A stretch of 22,598 bases of DNA from Clostridia bacterium (GCA_017396865.1 JAFQKO010000195.1:1-22598); one strand, 5' to 3'. Counted from the stretch's first letter, positions 1-6,921 are shown. A program made the numbers and translations. The notes: generated by a model not told the origin, from the letters alone.

Positions 1-108
1 CTTAAAAATCGCCCTTTTTGCGCCAATACTGCATTAAAAGACCACGGTACGCGACAGCGTTACCGTGGTCTTTCGCTTTGTCTGACACAAAAATGCCTGA
101 TTTTTAAG
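1..108. repeat. Fold-back sequence around a terminator
   Basis: CTTAAAAATC at 1-10 is matched by its reverse complement at 99-108. The similarity continues inwards imperfectly for about 25 bp on each arm, and a strong hairpin lies in the middle (37-73). This gives a nested inverted-repeat structure of about 108 bp with no coding content. It could be the end of a small mobile element or simply a large terminator region. The window edge hides what lies to the left. Confidence 0.45.
37..73. terminator. Bidirectional Rho-independent terminator
   Basis: AAAGACCACGGTA at 37-49 pairs with TACCGTGGTCTTT at 61-73. A further CGC/GCG pair lies inside, and the stem is flanked by A and T runs. It can work in both directions, so it may end a gene located left of the window. 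Confidence 0.8.
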
Positions 109-1955
109 TGCTTTGCAGTTTTGCCGCTGCAGATTTTTTCTCGCAAGGATGGCTTGAAACCGCAGGAATACTGCCGTATTTCAAGGTTGAAAACATGCTT
201 GCGGGGAAAAAGATCAAGGCAAAACCGGGTTTCTCACTGTGGCGCACCGCCCTAACGGGCGGCTTTTTGCTGGAAAACTGGCAGGAGGATACCTTCAACG
301 GCGTGGCCTGCCGCTCGGCGGTATTGCCTGCGGGGGATTGGGATTTTACCGACCTTTGGGTCAACGGCCGCCGTGCCGATGCCCCCCGCTACCCTAAGGA
401 GGGCTTTCTGGAGGCGGTGGATACCGAGGTCAACCATACCAAGGATCTTTATGATTCCTCTAAATGGTTTATTGCCGACCCTGCCGACCTGAGCGGGTTG
501 GAGGGGCTGGAGGATGCCATCGTCAATTATTACCATTTCTGGATCGACGCCCATACCCCCATTGAAAGCTACGATCCCCAAAGCGGGAAACTGGTGATGC
601 AATACGCCTCCCGCTTCCGCATCAATACCGAGCCGACCAGCGCGGCGATGATGCGGTACTACCTGACGCACCTGCCCGCCACCTTCGGTGCAGAAAACGA
701 ATGGTACCTCGACCGCAGGGCGGGAAAGGTCTATTACGTCGGTGCGGCGGAAACGGCGCTGGTGCCGACGCTGCCCCACCTTTTCAAGGTAACGGCAAGC
801 GATGTTCGCATCCTCAACGCTGAGCTGACCTGTACCCGCGGCGACTACGTCAGCCGCATAAGCGCGGGCGCGGGCGGCTTGGAGAACGGGGAAGAGGGCG
901 CCTTTGCTTCGGATATTCAGTCGGTCTGCTGGGCGTACGGCGCAGTGATCTTTGAGGATGCCAAGGGCTGCTCGGTGGAGGGCTGCCGCCTGCACGGTGT
1001 TGGGATCCATGGGATCGAGATCAGAACGGGCTGCCGAGATATCCGTATCGAAAATAATGAAATTACCGACCTCGGTGCAGGCGGTATCAAGATCTTTGGC
1101 GGGGCATACGGCGCACCCGAGGAGAAAATGACGACCCATATCACCGTTCGGGGAAATGAGATCGCAAGCTGCGGCAGACGTTATGCGGCGGGCTGCGGTA
1201 TTCTGGCCAACCATACCGCCCGAATGGAGATCTCCGAAAACCATATCCATCATACCGATTATTCCGGTATTTCGGTGGGCTGGGTCTGGGGCTATGCCGA
1301 AAGCAGTACCTATGGCAATATCATCCGCCGTAACCATATCCACCATATCGGCATGGGCAGACTTTCCGATATGGGCGGGATTTACCTGCTGGGCCGCCAG
1401 CCGGGAACGGTGGTCAGCGAAAACCGTATCCACGACGTCGTCAGCGCCAACTACGGCGGCTGGGGCATCTATACCGATGAGGGCTCCTCCGATATCACCA
1501 TCGAAAATAATGTGGTGTTCAATACCAAATCTGCCTCCTTCCATCAGCACTACGGGCGCAATAACGTGCTGCGGAACAATATCTTTGTCAACGGTGGGGA
1601 TGCCGCCGTGCGGGTCAGCCGTGAGGAGGCGCATACCACCATCGTGGCGGAGGGCAATCTCTTCGTTACCGATGGCCTGCCCGTCTATCTCGATCTGCAT
1701 AATCCGGATAAAAACGGCGTCGTTACCATCCGCAGCAGCCGCAACCTCCTTTGGAGCGGCTCGGCGGAAACCCTTGCCACCGATGAGAAATCCTTGGCGG
1801 AGTGGCAGGCGACGGGCAAGGATGAGGGCAGCATTATTGCCGATCCGCTCTTTGCCGATGCCCAAAAGGGCGATTTCACGATCGCTCCCGATTCCCCTGC
1901 GCTGAAAATCGGCTTCAAGCCGATCGTCGGCTTTCCTGCAAAAGAGAATACGTAA
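108..1955 (+). pseudogene. Right-handed parallel beta-helix protein, probably 5'-truncated
   Basis: The body of this frame (about residue 50 to 615) resembles the large beta-helix proteins of gut bacteria that include GH141-like enzymes. It has a VNGRRADAPRYP segment, then repeated coils such as ENNEITDLGAGGI, ENHIHHTDYSGI and RNHIHHIG, and a YGGWGIYTDEGSSD motif. Such proteins usually start with a signal or a further domain of about 100 residues, which is missing here. The frame opens with a GTG at 108 that lacks an RBS. Its first 48 codons do not look like the family and include a 46-bp sequence (207-252) repeated at 2611-2656. Family-like sequence begins right after that repeat. I infer that the true 5' end was lost by rearrangement; a small intact gene starting near ATG 195 is less likely. 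The substrate is unknown, but plant or host polysaccharide is plausible. Confidence 0.7.
207..252. repeat. 46-bp direct repeat, copy 1
   Basis: Positions 207-252 are identical to 2611-2656. The left neighbours of both copies share only a short GGTTGAAAA (185-193 and 2582-2590). The right end falls at the point where recognisable beta-helix sequence begins. Confidence 0.9.
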
Positions 1956-1963
1956 CAAAAAAA

Positions 1964-1996
1964 CTGTGTAAAACTTTTGTTTTACACAGCTTTTTT
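1964..1996 (+). terminator. Terminator of the beta-helix gene
   Basis: CTGTGTAAAAC at 1964-1974 pairs with GTTTTACACAG at 1979-1989 and is followed by a C and six T. It lies 9 bp after the TAA of the beta-helix frame, so this gene's 3' end is intact. Confidence 0.88.
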
Positions 1997-2042
1997 CCTT
2001 TAAGCGTTTTTTAAAAAAGCAACGGAATGATTATTTTTGCCG

Positions 2043-2061
2043 CTTATGCTATCAGCATAAG
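2043..2061. promoter_or_regulatory. Palindromic operator upstream of regulator 1
   Basis: CTTATGCT at 2043-2050 and AGCATAAG at 2054-2061 form a perfect 8-bp inverted repeat with a 3-bp centre. It abuts or overlaps the position expected for the -35 box of the 2109 gene. Nearly the same palindrome occurs at 4447-4464, between the second regulator and the LRR-dockerin gene. A dimeric Xre-like protein is a natural candidate ligand; that is inference. Confidence 0.75.
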
Positions 2062-2088
2062 AAATGCTTTTCTTTAAAATGGTATAAT
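2060..2088 (+). promoter_or_regulatory. Promoter of regulator 1
   Basis: A perfect -10 box TATAAT lies at 2083-2088. The -35 position (about 2060-2065) is a poor match and overlaps the right arm of the palindrome. A weak -35 under an operator arm fits either activation or autorepression. Confidence 0.65.
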
Positions 2089-2108
2089 ATGGAAAACGCA
2101 ATGAAGGA

Positions 2109-2540
2109 GTGATCAAAATTAAAAAGGATACAGCGGAGCTTTTGAAGGAGCTTCAAAGCTGCCCCGATTTTCGCTCTTTTTATTGTGAGAATAAACGGTA
2201 TATGATTACCGAATCCCTTGCAGAGCTGCTGAACCGCCTGATGAAAGAGAAGAAGCTGAGGAAGGCGGACGTGATTCGTGCCTCGGAGCTTTCGGAGGTC
2301 TACGGCTACCAGATCCTTTCGGGCCTGCGGGTGCCTGAGCGCAAAAAGCTGCTCTGCCTTTCGGTTGGAATGGGGCTGAATCTGGAGGAGACCCAAACCC
2401 TGCTGCAGAGCGCAGGCTATTCGCCCCTCTACGTAAAGATCCCTTTCGACAGTATGGTGCTTTTCGGCATTTGCAAGGGGCTTTCGGTGATGGAGATCAA
2501 CGAACTGCTCTTTGAATACGGGCAGGAAACTTTAGGATAA
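2109..2540 (+). CDS. Xre-like helix-turn-helix regulator (paralogue 1)
   Basis: This 143-residue protein is probably a DNA-binding regulator. Residues about 35-115 read as a five-helix Cro/C1-like domain: SLAELLNRLMKEKK, KADVIRAS, then SEVYGYQILSG as the likely recognition helix, PERKKLLCLSVGMG and NLEETQTLLQSAG. About 100 of 137 aligned residues match the protein at 4510-4938 without gaps. Proteins of this type in Clostridia commonly sit beside Ser/Thr-kinase-like genes; this copy stands alone with its own promoter and terminator. The start is uncertain. GTG 2109 overlaps the AAGGAG that should be its RBS, while ATT 2118 has good spacing and aligns with ATG 4516 of the paralogue. It is likely autoregulated through the palindrome at 2043-2061. 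Confidence 0.82.
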   Translation: MIKIKKDTAELLKELQSCPDFRSFYCENKRYMITESLAELLNRLMKEKKLRKADVIRASELSEVYGYQILSGLRVPERKKLLCLSVGMGLNLEETQTLLQSAGYSPLYVKIPFDSMVLFGICKGLSVMEINELLFEYGQETLG

Positions 2541-2575
2541 AAAATGATCCGTTGCAAAAGCAACGGATCATTTTT
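2541..2575. terminator. Bidirectional terminator after regulator 1
   Basis: AAAATGATCCGTTGC at 2541-2555 pairs with GCAACGGATCATTTT at 2560-2574. The A and T flanks make it usable from both sides. Half of its right arm is duplicated at 2657-2669, next to the LRR-dockerin stop codon. This suggests that one terminator originally served both convergent genes. Confidence 0.88.
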
Positions 2576-2656
2576 ATTGTTGGTTGAAAAAAGCTTTAGT
2601 GATGAACAGAAAAAAGATCAAGGCAAAACCGGGTTTCTCACTGTGGCGCACCGCCC
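2570..2656. repeat. Small insertion between duplicated terminator arms
   Basis: AAAGCAACGGATC occurs at 2557-2569 and again at 2657-2669, in both cases followed by a T-rich run. The 87 bp between includes the second copy of the 46-bp repeat, which ends exactly at the second duplicate. No gene is visible. It looks like an insertion that duplicated 13 bp of the terminator arm. Confidence 0.6.
2611..2656. repeat. 46-bp direct repeat, copy 2
   Basis: Identical to 207-252, where it lies at the broken start of the beta-helix frame. Here it is in intergenic DNA, immediately before the duplicated terminator arm. Confidence 0.9.
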
Positions 2657-2677
2657 AAAGCAACGGATCTTTTTTAC

Positions 2678-4384
2678 TTATACGCTCAGCAGCTTGAGCA
2701 GGCGCAGGGCATCGGCCAGCGAGATGCTGCCGTCGCTGTTGCAGTCGGCAGCGTAGGGATCGAGGGTATAGTTGGCGCCTTGGAAAGTCTTGAGCATCAG
2801 GGAGATATCAGCCGTCGTTGTAACGCCATCGTTGTTCAGATCGCCCTTGCAGTACCATGTGGCGCTCTTGAGGGGATCGTTGGAAGAGCTGATGCTTAAT
2901 TGGTCGGCCTGCTCCTTGGTGCCACAGAAGTAAACCGTTTTCAGGGAGCCGCAGTGATTGGTAACAGAATCTGCGATGGATTCAAGCGAGGCAGGAAGCA
3001 TGAGCGTTTCCAGCTTTCCGCATTTAATGAGCAAGCCGCTCTTAAGCGTGGTCATGCCTTCGGGGATCGCAAGCGTTTTGATCGCAGTATTCGATAAGGC
3101 TTGCAGTCCGATGCTTTTTAATTGCTTCGGGAGCGTAATTTCAGCCAACGAAGTGCATTCGGCGAAAACCAGATTTCCGATCGTCGTTATTTGGTCGTGC
3201 AAAACGACGGATTTCAGGGATACGCAGCTGCCGAAAAGCCCGAAAGGAATAACGGTGACCTTGGAAGGAACGGTAAAGGACTCCATGGCAACGCAATCGC
3301 TGAAGGCAGAATTGCCGAAGGTTTCAATCGTATCGGGAAGGGAAACGCTCTTCAGGCAGAAGCAGTCGGAAAAGGCATTTTCTCCGATCGCAGTGATCGC
3401 ATAGATCTTGCCTTCGTGGGTTGCAGCAGCGGGAACGACCACCTCCGATTCCACTTTTGCGCAAGCGGTGACCGTTGCGGTCAGCGTTGCTTCGTCGTAG
3501 CTGAGGGTCAGCGGAAGGGTGCGGGTCTCGCCGCAGGTGTTGCAGGTGGGATCAAGAGAATGATCGTATTGATGAACGGGCGCATCGGCGCTGTAGGTAT
3601 AGATCCAGGGCACCTCGATAACGGGAACGGCATAGGTCGTATCGAAGGTCATGGTCAGCCGATCGGCGGGCGTTCCGCCGTAGCGAACGGTTGTGAAGGT
3701 GCAACGGCGGAAGGCGTTGTAGCCAACAGATTTAAGGGAAACGGGCAGATAGATCTCCCGCAGGGCGGTGCAGCCCTCAAAGGTGAAGTCTTTAACGGAG
3801 GTAAGCCCGTCGGGCAGATCAACGGCCGTTAAGGCGGTGCAATTTTTGAAGGCACCTGAGGAAATGGTCGAAACGCTCTGCGGAACGGTAAATGCGCCCG
3901 CCTTTGCGCGGGGATAGCGTTCAAGGGTGGTTTGGCTTTTGTTATATAAGACGCCGTCGACGGAGGAACAGCTTCTGTTTTCCGGATCGACGTTAACGGC
4001 GACCAGCGCAGGGCAGGCGTTAACGGCGGTTTTGATTTCATAGGAACTGATGCTCTTGGGGATCGAAAGGGTTTGCAGGGCCGTTGCGGCGGAAAAGGCG
4101 TTGGAATCAATGGTAGAAACCTCATAGGTATTTCCGTTATATTCCACGGTGTTGGGGATGGCAACTTCGGTGGCGGTGGGCAAAACGTAGGTAACGGTTG
4201 CGGTCAGCCTGTCGCCGTCGTAGCTCAGGGAAATCGGCGCAGTACGGGTTGCTCCGCAGGTGTTGCAGGAGGCGTCTGCGTCGTGGTCGTAGCTGTGGCT
4301 CTCTTCAAGGGCAAAGCCGCCGATGCCGAGCGCAGAAAGGCTCAGCGCCAGTACCAGAAGAAGGGATATGATTCGTTTTTTCAT
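2678..4384 (-). CDS. Secreted BspA-type leucine-rich repeat protein with C-terminal type I dockerin
   Basis: This 568-residue protein starts with a clear signal peptide (MKKRIISLLLVLALSLSALG). Two homologous modules follow. Each begins with an H-x-YDH...CNTCGxTR segment (about residues 30-48 and 266-288), then a beta-strand-rich stretch and several LRR_5/BspA repeats of the type NAFSDCFCLKSVSLPDTI. Each ends in a cap like VRYGGTPADRL or VYFCGTKEQADQL. Residues about 512-568 form a dockerin, with two calcium loops (GDLNNDGVTTTAD and ADCNSDGSISLAD). Dockerins bind cohesins, so the protein is probably attached to a scaffoldin or cell-surface cohesin. No catalytic domain is visible; adhesion or carbohydrate/protein binding is likely. 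RBS AGGAGCG precedes ATG 4384. The gene is divergent from the kinase operon and shares its palindrome. Confidence 0.9.
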   Translation of the reverse strand: MKKRIISLLLVLALSLSALGIGGFALEESHSYDHDADASCNTCGATRTAPISLSYDGDRLTATVTYVLPTATEVAIPNTVEYNGNTYEVSTIDSNAFSAATALQTLSIPKSISSYEIKTAVNACPALVAVNVDPENRSCSSVDGVLYNKSQTTLERYPRAKAGAFTVPQSVSTISSGAFKNCTALTAVDLPDGLTSVKDFTFEGCTALREIYLPVSLKSVGYNAFRRCTFTTVRYGGTPADRLTMTFDTTYAVPVIEVPWIYTYSADAPVHQYDHSLDPTCNTCGETRTLPLTLSYDEATLTATVTACAKVESEVVVPAAATHEGKIYAITAIGENAFSDCFCLKSVSLPDTIETFGNSAFSDCVAMESFTVPSKVTVIPFGLFGSCVSLKSVVLHDQITTIGNLVFAECTSLAEITLPKQLKSIGLQALSNTAIKTLAIPEGMTTLKSGLLIKCGKLETLMLPASLESIADSVTNHCGSLKTVYFCGTKEQADQLSISSSNDPLKSATWYCKGDLNNDGVTTTADISLMLKTFQGANYTLDPYAADCNSDGSISLADALRLLKLLSV

Positions 4385-4420
4385 TGAAATCGCTCCTTTT
4401 TATATTTATAATGCAGATTC

Positions 4421-4449
4421 ATTATAAACAATAAAAGCATCGATTTCTT
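4421..4449 (-). promoter_or_regulatory. Promoter of the LRR-dockerin gene
   Basis: On the minus strand TATAAT (4421-4426) lies 17 bp from a weak -35 (4444-4449) that overlaps the palindrome at 4447-4464. Palindrome, AAGAAAT, a GCTTTT stretch and TATAAT occur in the same order, with almost the same spacing, upstream of regulator 1. This suggests common control. Confidence 0.65.
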
Positions 4450-4464
4450 ATGCTGCCAGCATAG
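4447..4464. promoter_or_regulatory. Palindromic operator shared by the LRR-dockerin gene and the kinase operon
   Basis: CTTATGCT at 4447-4454 and AGCATAG at 4458-4464 form an inverted repeat with a 3-bp centre. The arms match the operator at 2043-2061 except for one outer base, while the centre differs (GCC against ATC). It touches the -35 boxes of both divergent promoters, so one bound dimer could affect both. Confidence 0.75.
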
Positions 4465-4493
4465 TTGAATTATTTTGACGAGTGTGGTATGAT
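4465..4493 (+). promoter_or_regulatory. Promoter of the regulator-LRR-kinase operon
   Basis: TTGAAT (4465-4470) and TATGAT (4488-4493) are separated by 17 bp. The palindrome ends at the base just before the -35 box. The distance to the start codon is short. Confidence 0.6.
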
Positions 4494-4509
4494 TATGGGT
4501 AAGGAAGTG

Positions 4510-4938
4510 ATGAAAATGTCGAAGGATACAAGCGAGATCGTCAAGGAGCTGGGGCTTTGCCCCGATTTCAATACCTTCTACGATGAAAATAAATCCTACA
4601 TGGTTGCCGATTCTTTGGCAACGCTGCTTACGCGGCTGCTGCGGGAGAAGGGCTTGAAGAAGGCCGACGTCATCCGTGCCGCCGAGCTTTCGGAGGTCTA
4701 CGGCTATCAGATCTTTTCAGGCCTGCGGGTCCCCGAGCGCAAAAAGCTGCTCGCTCTCGCCCTCGGCATGAAGCTCAATTTAGAGGAGGCGCAGACCCTG
4801 CTGAAATGCGCGGGATTTTCGCCGCTCTACGTGAAGCTTCCCTTTGATAGCATCGTGCTCTACGGCATTTGCAAGGGGTTGTCGGTCGTTGAACTGAATG
4901 AGCTGCTTTATGATTACGGAGAGGATACTTTGGGATGA
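4510..4938 (+). CDS. Xre-like helix-turn-helix regulator (paralogue 2)
   Basis: A close paralogue of the 2109-2540 protein, with the same five-helix Cro/C1-like layout. The recognition-helix region SEVYGYQIFSGLRVPERKKL is almost unchanged, which fits the shared operator arms. The start is ATG 4510 or ATG 4516 behind AAGGAAG (4501-4507). In-frame codons upstream of this lie inside the promoter and are unlikely to be translated. The stop TGA overlaps the ATG of the next gene (ATGA at 4935-4938), indicating translational coupling. It is the first gene of a three-gene operon ending in a kinase-like protein, so its activity may be tied to phosphorylation; that is inference. Confidence 0.85.
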   Translation: MKMSKDTSEIVKELGLCPDFNTFYDENKSYMVADSLATLLTRLLREKGLKKADVIRAAELSEVYGYQIFSGLRVPERKKLLALALGMKLNLEEAQTLLKCAGFSPLYVKLPFDSIVLYGICKGLSVVELNELLYDYGEDTLG

Positions 4939-5915
4939 ATTGTCCGCATTGTAATGCAAAAATTGAAGAAAACGCACGGTTTTGTGTCTTTTGCATGACC
5001 TCTTTGGAGGAAAAAGAGGTGGTTGCTCCGCTGAAACTGCGTGCTAAACGGTGGTGGCCGCTTGCGGTCGCCGCCCTTATGGCGTTGCTGTTGGGGCTGG
5101 GTGTATGGTTGCTTTGGCCGCAAAAGGCGAAGGAGGAGCCTGCCCTGCCCGAGACTCCGATGGCAGAGCAGCAGGAGGAAACGCCGAGGGAGGAAGCACC
5201 GACCGAGGAAGCACCGCCTGCCGAAGCCCCAACGGAGGAAGCACCGACCGAGGAAGTGCCGCCTGCCGAAGCCCCAACGGTGGAAGCACCGACCGTGCAG
5301 CCGCAACAAATGCCGAGCGGCAGCGAAACGCAGTCGCCCGCCAAGGAAGAGCAAAAGCAGCCGGAGCAATCGCAGGGCGAGGGCGAGCCCTCAACGCCGC
5401 AGGAGCAGCCGCCTGCGGAAACGCCGAAACAGGAGGAGCCGTCGACGGGTACCGAGGCGGAGTATCTCTATCGGGACGCAAAGTACGGAGATGATTACCA
5501 TGTTAATGCATATATTGAAGACGCGGTGGTGATCATCGGCATCAAAACGCCCGCCGCCGATGGGATCTATCGCCTTCCCTCCGAGCTGGGCGGCAAGCGG
5601 GTAATTGCGGTAATGGGGCTGACCTTTTTCAACAGTGGGCAGCAGCTTTCGGTGAAAAAGGTGGTGGTGCCCGCATCCGTTCGCACCATTTGGGATCATG
5701 CGTTTGCGGGCTGCGCAAACCTGACGGATATTTATTTCTGCGGCGAGAGCATCTACGTTTCAAGTTGGGCCTTTCCTGAGTTGGAGAAGCGCAGCGGCAC
5801 GCTCACCATCCATTGCTCCGAAACTTGCAACAATCGCGATCTGCGCTATTATAAAAATATTGCTTCTTCCTATTATGAAGCTGTCTTTAAAGAATGGGAC
5901 GGTGGTGCGCTGTGA
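4935..5915 (+). CDS. Zinc-ribbon membrane protein with Pro/Glu-rich linker and C-terminal LRR-like domain
   Basis: This 326-residue protein begins with a zinc ribbon (two CxxC pairs in MNCPHCNAKIEENARFCVFC, residues 1-20). A single transmembrane helix follows at about residues 40-61 (WWPLAVAALMALLLGLGVWL). Residues about 65-172 are a Pro/Glu/Ala/Gln-rich linker built partly from a 45-bp DNA repeat. The C-terminal part (about 175-326) carries a BspA/LRR_5-like unit (KKVVVPASVRTIWDHAFAGCANLTDIYFCG). The ribbon should be cytoplasmic and the LRR part outside. It overlaps the regulator by 4 bp at its start and the kinase start at its end. Its position suggests a surface sensor or anchor linking an external LRR domain to the kinase-like protein, with no direct evidence. 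Confidence 0.85.
   Translation: MNCPHCNAKIEENARFCVFCMTSLEEKEVVAPLKLRAKRWWPLAVAALMALLLGLGVWLLWPQKAKEEPALPETPMAEQQEETPREEAPTEEAPPAEAPTEEAPTEEVPPAEAPTVEAPTVQPQQMPSGSETQSPAKEEQKQPEQSQGEGEPSTPQEQPPAETPKQEEPSTGTEAEYLYRDAKYGDDYHVNAYIEDAVVIIGIKTPAADGIYRLPSELGGKRVIAVMGLTFFNSGQQLSVKKVVVPASVRTIWDHAFAGCANLTDIYFCGESIYVSSWAFPELEKRSGTLTIHCSETCNNRDLRYYKNIASSYYEAVFKEWDGGAL
5190..5294 (+). repeat. 45-bp in-frame tandem repeat in the linker
   Basis: Two full units (5190-5234 and 5235-5279) and a partial third encode EEAPTEEAPPAEAPT-like 15-residue blocks. The copies are nearly identical at the DNA level, so the linker length may vary between strains by slippage. Confidence 0.8.
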
Positions 5916-6613
5916 GGCGGGAGGAGTATCTGAACAGGCTGATGGAAACCTACCGCACCGTTTCCGTTCTGGCCGATAAAAACGGCTGCCGCACCCTGCG
6001 GCTGCGCCACCGCGCGCAGGGCAAAGATCTGGTGGTGCGGGTTTTGCCGCAGAAGAACCACGCCTATGAGGCACTCTGCTGCCTGCAGAGTGAAAATCTG
6101 CCGCTGATCTACGACGTGGTCGACCTTGAGGATGGGCAGCTCGTGCTGGAGGAGTATATTGAGGGGCTCACGGTTGCACAGGTCATGGAAAGCGGCCGCT
6201 ACCGCTACCGAGGAGCAAAGCGGGTGCTGCAAGGAGTCTGCAATGGGCTGGCGGTGCTCCACGCACGGGGGCTGGTTCATCGGGACGTTAAGCCCGAAAA
6301 CATAATGATCGGCGAAAACGGTCGGGTGGTGTTGATCGATTTTAACGCTTCCCGCAAAATCAGCGCCGCCAAGCGGGATACCGTTGTGATGGGCACCGTG
6401 GGCTATGCCTCGCCCGAGCAGCTCGGGCTGGCGCAGAGCGATGCCCGCACCGATATTTATGCGCTGGGCGTTTTGCTCAACGTGATGGCTTGCGGCAAGC
6501 ACCCCGGTGAGCAGTTCGCCCGCGGCCGTGCGGGCAGGATCGCAAGAAAATGCACCTGCGTAAACCCCGCCGACCGCTATCAGTCGGTGGAAAAGCTGAT
6601 GCAGGCATTATAA
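5912..6613 (+). CDS. Ser/Thr protein kinase-like protein with altered ATP-binding residues
   Basis: About 233 residues forming a minimal kinase fold without a membrane segment. The catalytic loop HRDVKPEN (residues 123-130) is intact. The activation segment ends in YASPEQ, and DARTDIYALGVLL matches subdomain IX. Three features are unusual. The VAIK lysine is replaced by Arg (VVRVL, about residue 43), the DFG motif reads DFN (143-145), and the glycine loop is not recognisable. It may therefore be a low-activity kinase or pseudokinase; I believe such changes recur in clostridial kinases of this type. GTG 5912 overlaps the upstream TGA (GTGA), which favours this start; in-frame ATG 5894 is the alternative. 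Likely partners are the membrane LRR protein and the regulator of the same operon. Confidence 0.8.
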   Translation: MRREEYLNRLMETYRTVSVLADKNGCRTLRLRHRAQGKDLVVRVLPQKNHAYEALCCLQSENLPLIYDVVDLEDGQLVLEEYIEGLTVAQVMESGRYRYRGAKRVLQGVCNGLAVLHARGLVHRDVKPENIMIGENGRVVLIDFNASRKISAAKRDTVVMGTVGYASPEQLGLAQSDARTDIYALGVLLNVMACGKHPGEQFARGRAGRIARKCTCVNPADRYQSVEKLMQAL

Positions 6614-6642
6614 AACCGCAATGCGATTTCGCATTGCGGTTT
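6613..6642 (+). terminator. Terminator of the kinase operon (copy 1)
   Basis: AAACCGCAATGCG (6613-6625) pairs with CGCATTGCGGTTT (6630-6642) around an ATTT loop and starts inside the stop codon. A 31-bp identical copy (6922-6952) lies on the far side of the dispersed element. Confidence 0.85.
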
Positions 6643-6921
6643 GAGACTGTCAAAAAAGTCCCCGACCGCAGAAAATGAATGAAAAAAGGGGATTTGTACC
6701 AATATTACCATTTACAAGGAAAAAGGGAGATATACTCTTTTTCCTTTTTCTTTTAATAAGGAAAAAATCCGCATAATGATACGGATTTTGATTGAAATTT
6801 TCTGCTATCCGCCAACCCGCTCTCTACCGTACCTATGTACGCCGACGAGATCGGGTTGACGAATTCGGAAACATTTTTGGCAGCCTCCCAGCGTGTCAAA
6901 AACGAGTTTTTTGACACGCTG
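6643..6921 (+). repeat. Dispersed structured intergenic element, copy A
   Basis: 279 bp lie between two identical terminator hairpins, with a second copy in reverse orientation at 18319-18606 and a partial one near 12846-12945. In order it contains: GAGACTGTCAAAAAAG at the left end; a terminator-like hairpin 6716-6746; a hairpin 6764-6789; a compound stem 6813-6858 (CAACCCG/CGGGTTG outside, TCTC/GAGA, then CGTAC-CTAT-GTACG); and a terminal hairpin 6889-6921 (CAGCGTGTCAAAAA and its complement). The outer stem covaries with copy B. The short ORFs inside look like by-products. It may be a non-coding RNA, a MITE-like element or both. Confidence 0.8.

Noticed and set aside
252..1958. 568-residue antisense ORF over the beta-helix gene
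   Set aside because: It mirrors a GC-rich coding frame, has no recognisable domain and no RBS, and the sense strand has clear family repeats.
4465..4509. Longer N-terminus for regulator 2 from 4465
   Set aside because: These codons lie within the -35/-10 region and are absent from the paralogue alignment.
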